Assembly (NCBI GenBank): GCA_910575255.1
Contig: CAJTEM010000004.1
Span: forward strand, 1-64,000
Length of the DNA: 64,000 nucleotides
Source: Lachnospiraceae bacterium
Lineage (GTDB): Bacteria; Bacillota; Clostridia; Lachnospirales; Lachnospiraceae
Reading direction: 5' to 3'
The notes under the pieces were generated by a model that did not search any database, had not been told where the DNA came from, and saw only the letters and a list, made by a program, of their open reading frames with translations. The translations under genes and the position numbers were made by a program. Below, piece after piece: positions 13,748-21,859 of this stretch. Numbering within the stretch: position 1 is the stretch's first letter; the number at the start of each line of letters is the position of its first letter.

Positions 13748-16471
13748 ATGGGAAGGCTTACGTTTCTGGATATCTGTTCGGGGATCGGCGGGTTCCGGCT
13801 GGGGCTGGAATGGGCCGGGCATAAATGCGTTGGTTATTGTGAGTATGATAAGTTTGCGAGGGCTTCCTATGAGGCCATGTATGACACGGAAGGGGAATGG
13901 AAGGCGGAGGATGTGACGAAGCTGACGCCGGAAGAGATCCCCTATGCGGATGCGTGGTGCTTTGGGTTCCCCTGCTTTGAGGCCGGGACGCTGGTGATGA
14001 CGGATCGGGGATATAAGTGTATTGAACATATCCGGGCCGGGGACCGGGTATTGACGCATAAGAACAGGTTCCGCCCGGTGGTGAGGTCCATGAAGCATAA
14101 GGCTGGGGAGATTTATGAGCTGGACGTTTTCGGCGTGGAGAATCTAAGAGTGACCGGTGAGCATCCGTTTCTGGTAAAAGACGGGGATTCTACCAAATGG
14201 AAAGCCGTACAGGAGCTGGAGGCGGGTGATCTGATTGCGGTTCCGGTGAATAACAAGGCGGAGCTGCCGGAGTGGGATGGGATTACTTATGAGCGGCATG
14301 GGAGGGAGTACAGGCTGGACGGCCTTGACCTTGGGAGCCGGGATTTCTGGTGGTTCGTGGGCTGTTATATGGGGGACGGCTGGTATCGGGTCACCAAGAG
14401 GAAGAATGCGTCTGATAGTTACCGGGTGGTGGTTGCCTGCAATGAGGAAAAGCTGGAACGGCTGAAAAGGCATGTGGACGGAATGTTCCGTTACAGTGTG
14501 GCGAAGGAGCGGACGGCTTATAAGGCGCATTTTACGAATAAAGAGCTGACGGTGTTTTTGATGCGGTTTGGGAAAGGCGCGGGAGGAAAGCGGCTGACGG
14601 ATGCGGTTTTCAATCTGCCGGAGGATCTGCTGCGGGCGTTTCTGGAAGGGTATTTTGAGACGGACGGGTGTGTGGTCGGTAAGTACCGGCAGGCATCCAC
14701 GATTTCCAGGGAGCTTGCTTATGGAATCCGGGATTGTGTGCATAAGGCGTACCGTATGCCCTGTGCGGTTTACAGAAATAAGATGCCAAAGACCTGCGTG
14801 ATCGAGGGCAGGACGGTACGGCAGCAAGATTTTTATACGGTGAGGTTTAAGGAAGGGCGGTCTGACAGGGACGGCTCTTTTTTTATGGACGGGTATGTCT
14901 GGTGCCGGTTCAGGGGCAGCAGGAAGGTTCCGTTTGACGGATATGTCTACAACATGGAGGTGGAAGATGACAATTCATACACAGCAGGAGGGCTGGCAGC
15001 CCACAACTGCCAGGATATCTCCATCGCAGGAAAGCAGAGAGGGCTTAGAGGGAAGCGAAGTGGGATCTATTACAGAATTATTGACCTCATCAAAGGCAAA
15101 GAGGAAAGTGATAAGCCCACATACCTACTTGTTGAGAACGTTAAGAACCTGTTATCAGTCAATGCAGGATTCGATTTTGCCGCCGTTCTCTCTGAAATGG
15201 ACGAGGCAGGGTATGACGTGCGGTGGCAGGTGCTTAATTCTAAAGACTTCGGAGTCCCCCAGAACCGGGAGAGGGTATTCCTTATCGCAGTTCTTAGAAG
15301 CAGAGGCGGACGGGAAGTATTACCTGTCACCGGAGAAGACGGCGGAGCTCTTAAAGAGGTTATAGGCGGGATGCAGGGATACCGGGTGTATGACCCGTCC
15401 GGGGTTTCGGTGAGTATCGGGGCGAACGGCGGGGGCATGGGCGCAAAGACCGGGCTGTACTGCGTGGGAGGTGCAGAGCCGGGCGGCCGGGTATTTGTGG
15501 ACCAGACGCTGAACCATCCAAAGGTCACAGAGGTTGCACGGTGCCTGGTGGCACAGTATAATGGCGGACTGACGAATTACGGCAATTCCGGGGTCTTGGA
15601 GGCTGCGGATGCGGTATCAGAAGATAAGGGCGGCAGTGTATCAGAAGCCAGGGCGGTGCTGACGCCGGACCGGGTGGAGAAGCGGCAGAACGGCAGGCGG
15701 ATGAAGGAGGCGGGGGAGCCGATGTTCACGTTGACGGCGCAGGACCAGCACGGGGTTTATCTGGCGGAAGAGGTATCCGGGGATGCGGAGACGGCGCTGC
15801 CGGTGAGGAACGGCACGAAGCAGGGGTATGACCTGGCTTATCCGGGGGACGGCGTGTGCCTGTCGTACCCGAAGAGTGAATCCCGGCGGGGCCGGGTTGG
15901 AAAGGGCTGTTCGCAGACGCTGGATACGGGGTGCATGATGGGGACGGTGACGAAGTGCGGGAAGATCCGGAGGCTGACGCCCCGTGAGTGTTTCCGCCTG
16001 CAGGGGTTCCCGGATGAGCTGTATGAGCGGGCGGCGGCTGTCAATTCGGAGACACAGCTTTACAAGCAGGCCGGGAACGCGGTCACGGCGACAGTGGCTT
16101 ATGCGGTGGCCATGGCGCTGCCGGAGAGCCGGGAGCTTCTGGCGCGGACAGAGGCTGTGTGGGAAGAGTTCGGGGATTCCGTGAGGGCGGATGGCTGGAA
16201 AGGCGCTGCCGGTTTTGTGCCGGGGACGGCGTGGGAGGACTTTGGCGATTCTGTCCGGGTTATATCGCGGGAAGATTTCAGCGGCTCTATACGGGATACA
16301 GCATGGGAAGATTTTTCTGATTCCGTGGAGGAAATGGAAAGCGGAGAATTTAAGGGTTCTGTATCAGATACGGTATGGGATGGTTTTGAAGATATGAAGG
16401 ATATGGAAGCAGGGGATGTGTCCGGGGATTCCGGGGCGGAGCCTGACGGGGAGTTTGATTTTCTGAATTAG
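13748..16471 (+). CDS. DNA cytosine-5 methyltransferase interrupted by an intein
   Basis: A 907-codon frame from ATG 13748. The N-extein (residues 1-75) has motif I 'FLDICSGIGGFRLGLEW' and runs to 'CFGFP'. The intein (residues 76-420) follows, then the C-extein resumes with 'CQDISIAGKQRGLRGKRSG', rebuilding motif IV GFPCQDIS. Later motifs are 'LLVENVKNLLS' (ENV), 'QNRERVFLIAVL' (QxRxR), 'RRLTPRECFRLQGFPDE' and 'QAGNAVTATVAYAVAMAL'. After splicing the enzyme would be about 562 residues. A C-terminal tail (from about 16158) repeats a W-E/D-x-F-x-D-S-V motif. It is last in the modification block; the terminase follows. Confidence 0.92.
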   Translation: MGRLTFLDICSGIGGFRLGLEWAGHKCVGYCEYDKFARASYEAMYDTEGEWKAEDVTKLTPEEIPYADAWCFGFPCFEAGTLVMTDRGYKCIEHIRAGDRVLTHKNRFRPVVRSMKHKAGEIYELDVFGVENLRVTGEHPFLVKDGDSTKWKAVQELEAGDLIAVPVNNKAELPEWDGITYERHGREYRLDGLDLGSRDFWWFVGCYMGDGWYRVTKRKNASDSYRVVVACNEEKLERLKRHVDGMFRYSVAKERTAYKAHFTNKELTVFLMRFGKGAGGKRLTDAVFNLPEDLLRAFLEGYFETDGCVVGKYRQASTISRELAYGIRDCVHKAYRMPCAVYRNKMPKTCVIEGRTVRQQDFYTVRFKEGRSDRDGSFFMDGYVWCRFRGSRKVPFDGYVYNMEVEDDNSYTAGGLAAHNCQDISIAGKQRGLRGKRSGIYYRIIDLIKGKEESDKPTYLLVENVKNLLSVNAGFDFAAVLSEMDEAGYDVRWQVLNSKDFGVPQNRERVFLIAVLRSRGGREVLPVTGEDGGALKEVIGGMQGYRVYDPSGVSVSIGANGGGMGAKTGLYCVGGAEPGGRVFVDQTLNHPKVTEVARCLVAQYNGGLTNYGNSGVLEAADAVSEDKGGSVSEARAVLTPDRVEKRQNGRRMKEAGEPMFTLTAQDQHGVYLAEEVSGDAETALPVRNGTKQGYDLAYPGDGVCLSYPKSESRRGRVGKGCSQTLDTGCMMGTVTKCGKIRRLTPRECFRLQGFPDELYERAAAVNSETQLYKQAGNAVTATVAYAVAMALPESRELLARTEAVWEEFGDSVRADGWKGAAGFVPGTAWEDFGDSVRVISREDFSGSIRDTAWEDFSDSVEEMESGEFKGSVSDTVWDGFEDMKDMEAGDVSGDSGAEPDGEFDFLN
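13973..15007 (+). other. Intein with LAGLIDADG-type homing endonuclease
   Basis: A 345-residue intein. It starts at Cys76 (CFEAGTLVMTDRGYKCIEHI, block A), has block B 'ENLRVTGEHPFLV' (TxxH) and ends 'NSYTAGGLAAHN' before Cys+1, giving the canonical His-Asn/Cys splice junction. The middle carries two dodecapeptide motifs, 'WWFVGCYMGDGW' and 'AFLEGYFETDGCV', of the DOD homing endonuclease with both acidic residues (D) present. All residues needed for splicing are visible, so it is probably active. The Cys+1 nucleophile is itself the methyltransferase catalytic cysteine. Confidence 0.93.
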
Positions 16472-16507
16472 AAGGTGTGTGGGCTGGTACGGAGGGAGGT
16501 GAGCGCG

Positions 16508-16987
16508 GTGGCGCAGAGAGGGCGGAAGCCGAAGCCTACGGCGGTGAAGGTGCTGGAGGGGAATCCTGGGAAGCGGGGGCTGAATGCGGGGGAGCCGAAG
16601 CCGGAGAAGAAGGCTCCCAGGTGTCCGGCGTGGCTGGAAGCGGAGGCGAAGAAGGAATGGAAGCGGATGGCGAAGCAGATGGAGCGGCTTGGGATTCTGA
16701 CGGAGATTGACATGGCGGCCTTTGCGGGGTACTGCCAGGCGTATGCCAGGTGGAAGGAAGCGGAGGAATATATTTCCGAGCATGGGGCGATCATGGAGAC
16801 GCCTTCGGGGTACTGCCAGCAGGTCCCGCAGGTGTCCATTGCGCAGACTTACCTGAAGATCATGAACCGGTTCTGTGAGCAGTTCGGGCTTACGCCTTCT
16901 TCCCGGAGCCGGATCGTGGCGGATGCCGGGGAGGATAAGGAGAGCGACGCTATGGAGATCCTGTTGTTCAAGGGAGGCGGAGGATAG
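16508..16987 (+). CDS. terS: Terminase small subunit, P27 family
   Basis: A 159-residue P27-type small terminase. The opening 'AQRGRKPKPTAVKVLEGNPG' is the family's basic N-terminal signature, followed by 'CPAWLEAEAKKEWKRMAKQM' and 'YLKIMNRFCEQFGLTPSSRSR'. It binds phage DNA and hands it to the large subunit. I chose GTG 16508 with GGAGGGAGGTGAGCG upstream; the frame is also open from a GTG at 16475. Its last base is the first base of the large subunit gene (GTG), a one-base overlap. Confidence 0.9.
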   Translation: MAQRGRKPKPTAVKVLEGNPGKRGLNAGEPKPEKKAPRCPAWLEAEAKKEWKRMAKQMERLGILTEIDMAAFAGYCQAYARWKEAEEYISEHGAIMETPSGYCQQVPQVSIAQTYLKIMNRFCEQFGLTPSSRSRIVADAGEDKESDAMEILLFKGGGG

Positions 16988-18534
16988 TGTTTGACGAGGC
17001 GAAGGCGCAGAGGGCTGTGGAGTTTATCCGCTGCTTGAAACATACGAAGGGGAGATGGCGGGGGCAGGCGTTTGACCTGCTGCCGTGGCAGGAGACGATT
17101 ATCAGGGACGTGTTCGGGACGGTGAAGGAGGACGGGTTTCGGCAGTATAATACGGCCTATGTGGAGATTCCGAAGAAGAACGGGAAGTCGGAGCTGGCGG
17201 CGGGGGTGGAGCTTTACATGACCTGCGGGGACAATGAGTGGGGCGCGGAGGTTTATGGGTGCGCTTCGGACCGGCAGCAGGCTTCCATTGTGTTTGATGT
17301 GGCGGTGGACATGGTGGAGCAGTGCCCGGCGTTGAAGAAGCGGATCAAGCCGGTGATGTCGGTGAAGCGGCTGGTGTATAAGCCGACGAACAGTTTTTAC
17401 CAGGTGCTTTCTGCGGAGGCGTATACGAAGCATGGGCTGAATGTCCATGCGGTGATTTTTGACGAGCTGCACAGCCAGCCGAACCGGGAATTGTTTGACG
17501 TGATGACGAAGGGCTCCGGGGATGCCAGGACACAGCCTTTGTTCTTCCTGATCACTACGGCGGGGACGGACCGGCATTCGGTTTGTTTTGAGCAGCATCA
17601 GAAGGCGGAGGATATTCTGTGCGGGCGGAAGGCGGATCCCACGTTTTATCCGGTGATTTACGGGGCGGAGGATGATGCGGACTGGACTTCGGAGGAAGTG
17701 TGGTACCGGGCGAACCCGTCTTTGGGGCATACGATTGATATCGGGAAGGTGCGGAATGCTTGTTTGAGCGCCAGGGACAATCCGGCGGAGGAAAATATCT
17801 TCCGGCAGCTCCGGCTGAACCAGTGGGTGAAGCAGTCTACACGGTGGATGCAGATGGAGAAGTGGGATGCCTGTGCTTTCCCGGTGGACGAGGGGGAGTT
17901 TCTGGGGCGGGAGTGTTACGGCGGGCTTGACCTGTCCAGCTCTATTGATATCACGGCTTTTGTGCTGGTGTTCCCGCCCAGGGACGATACGGAGAGGTAT
18001 GTGTTCCTGCCGTATTTTTGGATACCGGAGGAGAACATGGCGCGGAGGGTGCGGCGTGACCATGTGCCGTATGACGTGTGGGAGAAACAGGGGTTTCTGG
18101 AGACTACGGAGGGGGATGTGATCCATTATGGGTTTATTGAGAGTTTTATAGAGGATTTGGGGAAGAGGTTTCACATAAAGGAGATTGCCTTTGACCGGTG
18201 GGGAGCGGTGCAGATGGTTCAGAATCTGGAAGGGCTTGGGTTTACGGTGGTCCCGTTCGGGCAGGGGTTCAAGGATATGTCGCCGCCTACAAAGAGGCTG
18301 ATGGAGCTGGTGCTGGAGAGGAATGTTGCCCACGGCGGGCATCCGGTGCTGCGGTGGATGATGGACAATATTTTTGTGCGGACGGACCCGGCGGGGAATA
18401 TCAAGCCGGACAAGGAAAAGTCCACGGAGAAGATTGACGGTGCGGTGGCGGCGGTTATGGCGCTTGACCGGGCGGTGCGGAATGGTGGGAGCACAGGGAG
18501 CGTGTATGATGAGAGGGGGATTTTGTCCTTTTAA
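16987..18534 (+). CDS. terL: Terminase large subunit
   Basis: A 515-residue large terminase. The ATPase domain has 'FDLLPWQETIIRDVFG', Walker A-like 'EIPKKNGKSELAAG' and Walker B 'HAVIFDELHSQPNREL'. The nuclease half contains 'YGGLDLSSSIDITAFVLVF' (catalytic Asp), 'EIAFDRWGAVQMVQNL' and 'EKIDGAVAAVMALDRAV' with further acidic residues. It is typical of the HK97/phiC31-type terminases and drives genome packaging into the prohead. The start is GTG. It is followed by AT-rich cargo instead of the usual portal gene. Confidence 0.93.
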   Translation: MFDEAKAQRAVEFIRCLKHTKGRWRGQAFDLLPWQETIIRDVFGTVKEDGFRQYNTAYVEIPKKNGKSELAAGVELYMTCGDNEWGAEVYGCASDRQQASIVFDVAVDMVEQCPALKKRIKPVMSVKRLVYKPTNSFYQVLSAEAYTKHGLNVHAVIFDELHSQPNRELFDVMTKGSGDARTQPLFFLITTAGTDRHSVCFEQHQKAEDILCGRKADPTFYPVIYGAEDDADWTSEEVWYRANPSLGHTIDIGKVRNACLSARDNPAEENIFRQLRLNQWVKQSTRWMQMEKWDACAFPVDEGEFLGRECYGGLDLSSSIDITAFVLVFPPRDDTERYVFLPYFWIPEENMARRVRRDHVPYDVWEKQGFLETTEGDVIHYGFIESFIEDLGKRFHIKEIAFDRWGAVQMVQNLEGLGFTVVPFGQGFKDMSPPTKRLMELVLERNVAHGGHPVLRWMMDNIFVRTDPAGNIKPDKEKSTEKIDGAVAAVMALDRAVRNGGSTGSVYDERGILSF

Positions 18535-18596
18535 TGTTGGCGGATTTCTGGTATGATATAAGCTATAAATAAAGGTTTCTACTTAGGAGGGGTATT

Positions 18597-19493
18597 GTGG
18601 AGGAACGTAATGAAATTGCAGAAGTAGATAGGGAAGAACAATTAGAAAAAGAACGTAATATAAAAAGATATTTGATGAAACTTCATTATATCAATTTGTA
18701 TCCATTAAACCCAGACAGATTTTATGAAGACGAAAAAAGAAAGGCTATGAAAAATGGACCTAAGGTTCCAACAAGAAAAGATTCTCAAAAGGATGCGGGA
18801 ATAACATTGTGGCTGAAAATTAAATCTTTTTTTAGTGAAGATGCACGAAAAAAACGGGATTTTTTAGAAGAAAAGGCAGAAGAATATTATAAAGAAAATC
18901 TTGAATTGGTTATGCCACGGAAAACGGAATATGATAAACAGTGTGATCAACGATATACTTTCATGCGTGATCAACTTAGAAATGGAGATAAAAAAGAAGT
19001 TATTCGTTTTATGAAGGAAGTTCTTTATAGTGATGATTTTTCTGTGGATGGAGAAAACCGCTATGAGATAGACGTTTCGTTAGATTATCTGGAGGATCAA
19101 TCACAGTTAAATATATGTTTTAGGATTCCAAATGAGTATGAGATTCGAGTTATTCCAAGATACAGACAAAAGATGAATAGAGCAGATGAGGCGAGCTTTA
19201 GAATTGATATCGTAAAAAAGGTACTACTTAGAGTGGCAATAATAGTTTTTTTATCTGATATAGATATGAATATTCAAAAAATATTTTTGACAGGATATTT
19301 AGACTATTTCGACTCATCTATTGGTGCGGATGAACGCAAGAATGTCATACAGTTAAAAATGGATAGGGCTTTATTTGATAAAATTGATTTTGAAAAAGTT
19401 AGTGTAGCTGATTTATATGAAAAGAGAATAAAGCCTAAAATGTCAGGAATGTTATATTTAAAAGAACCGGTTGACTTAAAGGAAATTAAATGA
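18597..19493 (+). CDS. AT-rich cargo protein (moron), unknown function
   Basis: A 298-residue protein of no recognised family, inserted between the terminase and portal genes. Base composition is visibly AT-rich against its GC-rich neighbours, a sign of separate origin. The first 120 residues are highly charged and helical with 'KSFFSEDARKKRDFLEEKAE'; the middle looks like beta strands (YEIDVSLDYLEDQSQLNICF) and near residue 210 there is one hydrophobic stretch (KKVLLRVAIIVFLSDI). AGGAGG precedes the GTG start and its own terminator follows, so it is a self-contained unit. Superinfection exclusion or defence is a guess. Confidence 0.75.
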   Translation: MEERNEIAEVDREEQLEKERNIKRYLMKLHYINLYPLNPDRFYEDEKRKAMKNGPKVPTRKDSQKDAGITLWLKIKSFFSEDARKKRDFLEEKAEEYYKENLELVMPRKTEYDKQCDQRYTFMRDQLRNGDKKEVIRFMKEVLYSDDFSVDGENRYEIDVSLDYLEDQSQLNICFRIPNEYEIRVIPRYRQKMNRADEASFRIDIVKKVLLRVAIIVFLSDIDMNIQKIFLTGYLDYFDSSIGADERKNVIQLKMDRALFDKIDFEKVSVADLYEKRIKPKMSGMLYLKEPVDLKEIK

Positions 19494-19514
19494 ATGCATC
19501 ATAAATAAAAAACG

Positions 19515-19535
19515 GCATCTCTTCGGAGGTGCTTT
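19515..19535 (+). terminator. Terminator of the cargo gene
   Basis: GCATCTC pairs with GAGGTGC around a very stable TTCG tetraloop, followed by a T-rich stretch. It closes the AT-rich cargo unit before the portal gene. Confidence 0.55.
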
Positions 19536-19561
19536 ACTTTTGCATATTTTAGGAGGTGTTT

Positions 19562-20866
19562 ATGAAGCTGGCGTCTGTTTTGGGTATCAGGGGGGCGAGG
19601 GATAAGCCGAGGGACAGTTATGGGAGTACGGCTTATTCCTTTTTGTTTGGGCGGAGCAGCAGCGGGAAGGTCGTGAATGAGCGGACGGCCATGCAGACCA
19701 CGGCGGTCTATTCCTGTGTGCGGATTCTGTCGGAGGCGGTTGCTTCCCTGCCGGTGCATTTGTACCGGTATGCGGGGAGGGGGAAGGAGCGGGTGTATGA
19801 CCATCCTTTGTATTATCTCCTGCATGACGAGCCGAACCCGGAGATGACTTCTTTTGTGTTCCGGGAGACCTTAATGAGCCATTTGTTGATATGGGGGAAT
19901 GCCTATGCGCAGATCATACGGGACGGCGGGGGCCGGGTGCTGGGGCTGTACCCGCTGCTGCCGGACAAGGTGGAGGTTGACCGGGACGGTAAGGGGGAGC
20001 TTTATTATGTCTATAACCGGTACAGTGACGAGAACCCGAACTTTGGGGAGTACGGCAGGGTGTATCTTCCGCGGGAGGATGTGCTGCATATCCCCGGGCT
20101 TGGGTTTGACGGGCTGGTGGGGTATTCTCCCATTGCTATGGCGAAGAATGCGGTGGGGATGACGCTGGCCTGTGAGGAATACGGGGCGGGGTTCTTTGAG
20201 AACGGGGCCACGCCGGGCGGCGTTCTGGAGCATCCGGGGGTGTTGAAGGACCCGGCGAAGGTGCGGGAGAGCTGGCACGCTGTCTATGGGGGGTCTAAGA
20301 ATGCGGGGAAGGTTGCCGTTCTGGAAGAGGGCATGAAGTACCAGCAGATCGGGATTCCGCCGGAGGAAGCGCAGTTTTTGGAGACCAGGAAGTTCCAGGT
20401 GGACGAGATTGCTAGGCTGTACCGGATTCCGCCGCATATGGTGGGGGATCTGGATAAGAGCAGTTTTTCTAATATTGAGCAGCAGTCTTTGGAGTTTGTG
20501 AAGTATACGCTGGACCCATGGGTAATCCGGTGGGAGCAGTCTTTACAGAAAGCCTTATTGCTGCCCCAGGAGAAGCGGGAGTATTTTGTGAAGCTGAACG
20601 TGGACGGGCTTCTGCGTGGGGATTACCAGAGCCGTATGACTGGGTATTCTGTGGGGCGGCAGAATGGGTGGCTGTCTGCGAATGATATCAGGGAGATGGA
20701 GGACATGAACCCGATCCCGGCGGAGGAAGGCGGGGATCTGTACCTGGTGAACGGGAATCTGTGCAAGCTGGAAGATGCAGGGCTGTTTGCGGGGAAGAAC
20801 ATGCAGGATTCGGAGACGATGGACGGGAGGATGCCCCGGCAGGGCGATCCCGGACAGGGGCAGTGA
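19562..20866 (+). CDS. Phage portal protein, HK97 family
   Basis: A 434-residue HK97-type portal. 'AMQTTAVYSCVRILSEAVAS' then 'LPVHLYRY' is the family signature, followed by 'LYYLLHDEPNPEMTSFVFRE' and 'IPPHMVGDLDKSSFSNIEQQ'. It forms the dodecameric ring through which DNA enters the head. Start ATG 19562 is preceded by TTTTAGGAGGTGTTT. The gene order portal-protease-capsid that follows is standard. Confidence 0.93.
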   Translation: MKLASVLGIRGARDKPRDSYGSTAYSFLFGRSSSGKVVNERTAMQTTAVYSCVRILSEAVASLPVHLYRYAGRGKERVYDHPLYYLLHDEPNPEMTSFVFRETLMSHLLIWGNAYAQIIRDGGGRVLGLYPLLPDKVEVDRDGKGELYYVYNRYSDENPNFGEYGRVYLPREDVLHIPGLGFDGLVGYSPIAMAKNAVGMTLACEEYGAGFFENGATPGGVLEHPGVLKDPAKVRESWHAVYGGSKNAGKVAVLEEGMKYQQIGIPPEEAQFLETRKFQVDEIARLYRIPPHMVGDLDKSSFSNIEQQSLEFVKYTLDPWVIRWEQSLQKALLLPQEKREYFVKLNVDGLLRGDYQSRMTGYSVGRQNGWLSANDIREMEDMNPIPAEEGGDLYLVNGNLCKLEDAGLFAGKNMQDSETMDGRMPRQGDPGQGQ

Positions 20867-21015
20867 GGCATGGGAACATGAAAGCATAAAGCCATAAAAG
20901 CAGAATAAAGGAGTTTTGGAAGCTGGCAGGCGGAGATATCTGGCGGCTTTTTTTGTGCGCTGATTTATGGGGGCTGGCGGGAAGTGTTTAAAGAAGCGGA
21001 AAGTGAGGTGCAGGG

Positions 21016-21723
21016 ATGAAGCGGAAGTTTTGGAACTGGATACGGAATGAGACGGACGGGGAGAGGACCTTGGTTTTAAATGGGGAGATTTCGGATGAGA
21101 CCTGGTACGGGGACGAGGTGACGCCGGCGCTGTTTCGGAAGGAGCTGGATGCAGGGACGGGGAATATCACGGTCTGGATCAATTCTCCGGGCGGGGACGT
21201 GTTTGCGGCGGCGCAGATTTACAACATGCTGATGGAGTACAAAGGGGATGTGACGGTGAAGGTGGACGCTCTGGCGGCTTCGGCGGCGTCTGTGATTGCC
21301 ATGGCTGGGACGGAGGTCCTGATGTCCCCGGTGGGTATGATGATGATCCACAATCCCATGACGATTGCTATCGGTGACAGTAAGGAGATGCAGAGGGCCG
21401 GGGAGATGCTGGACGAGGTGAAGGAGAGCATCATGAACGCCTATGAGATTAAGACGGGCATGAGTCGGGCGAGGATTTCCCACCTGATGGATGCGGAGAG
21501 CTGGTTTAATGCGAAGAAGGCGGTGGAGCTTGGGTTTGCGGACGGGGTTCTGCATGAAGGGGAAGGTACGGAAGATGCGGTGAGAGGCGCGGAGCCGGAG
21601 GGCGTGATGTTTTCGCGCATGGCGGTGACTAATTCACTGCTGTCTAAGCTGGTGCCGAAGGAGCCGGAAAAGAGGGTTCCGGTGGAGCAGTTGGAGAAGC
21701 GGCTGGGACTTCTGCGGCATTGA
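21016..21723 (+). CDS. Head maturation protease, ClpP-like
   Basis: A 235-residue ClpP-fold prohead protease. 'ITVWINSPGGDVFAAAQIYN' is the ClpP oxyanion region, 'VDALAASAASVIAMAG' carries the catalytic Ser, and 'MMMIHNPMTI' the catalytic His; 'GFADGVL' ends the fold. It trims the delta domain of the capsid protein during head assembly. A 149-nt gap separates it from the portal gene. Confidence 0.92.
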   Translation: MKRKFWNWIRNETDGERTLVLNGEISDETWYGDEVTPALFRKELDAGTGNITVWINSPGGDVFAAAQIYNMLMEYKGDVTVKVDALAASAASVIAMAGTEVLMSPVGMMMIHNPMTIAIGDSKEMQRAGEMLDEVKESIMNAYEIKTGMSRARISHLMDAESWFNAKKAVELGFADGVLHEGEGTEDAVRGAEPEGVMFSRMAVTNSLLSKLVPKEPEKRVPVEQLEKRLGLLRH

Positions 21724-21859
21724 GTTTTCGGAGTGGTCATGGGCTGCGGCGGCCTGTGAACCGGTGGAGCCTGGGAAGCGGCTTTGAGGTGCTGCGGCGG
21801 TGCGGGGCCTGGAAAAGAGGTTTTTGTAAATTCAAAAAAAGATTGACGGAGGTATGGAG

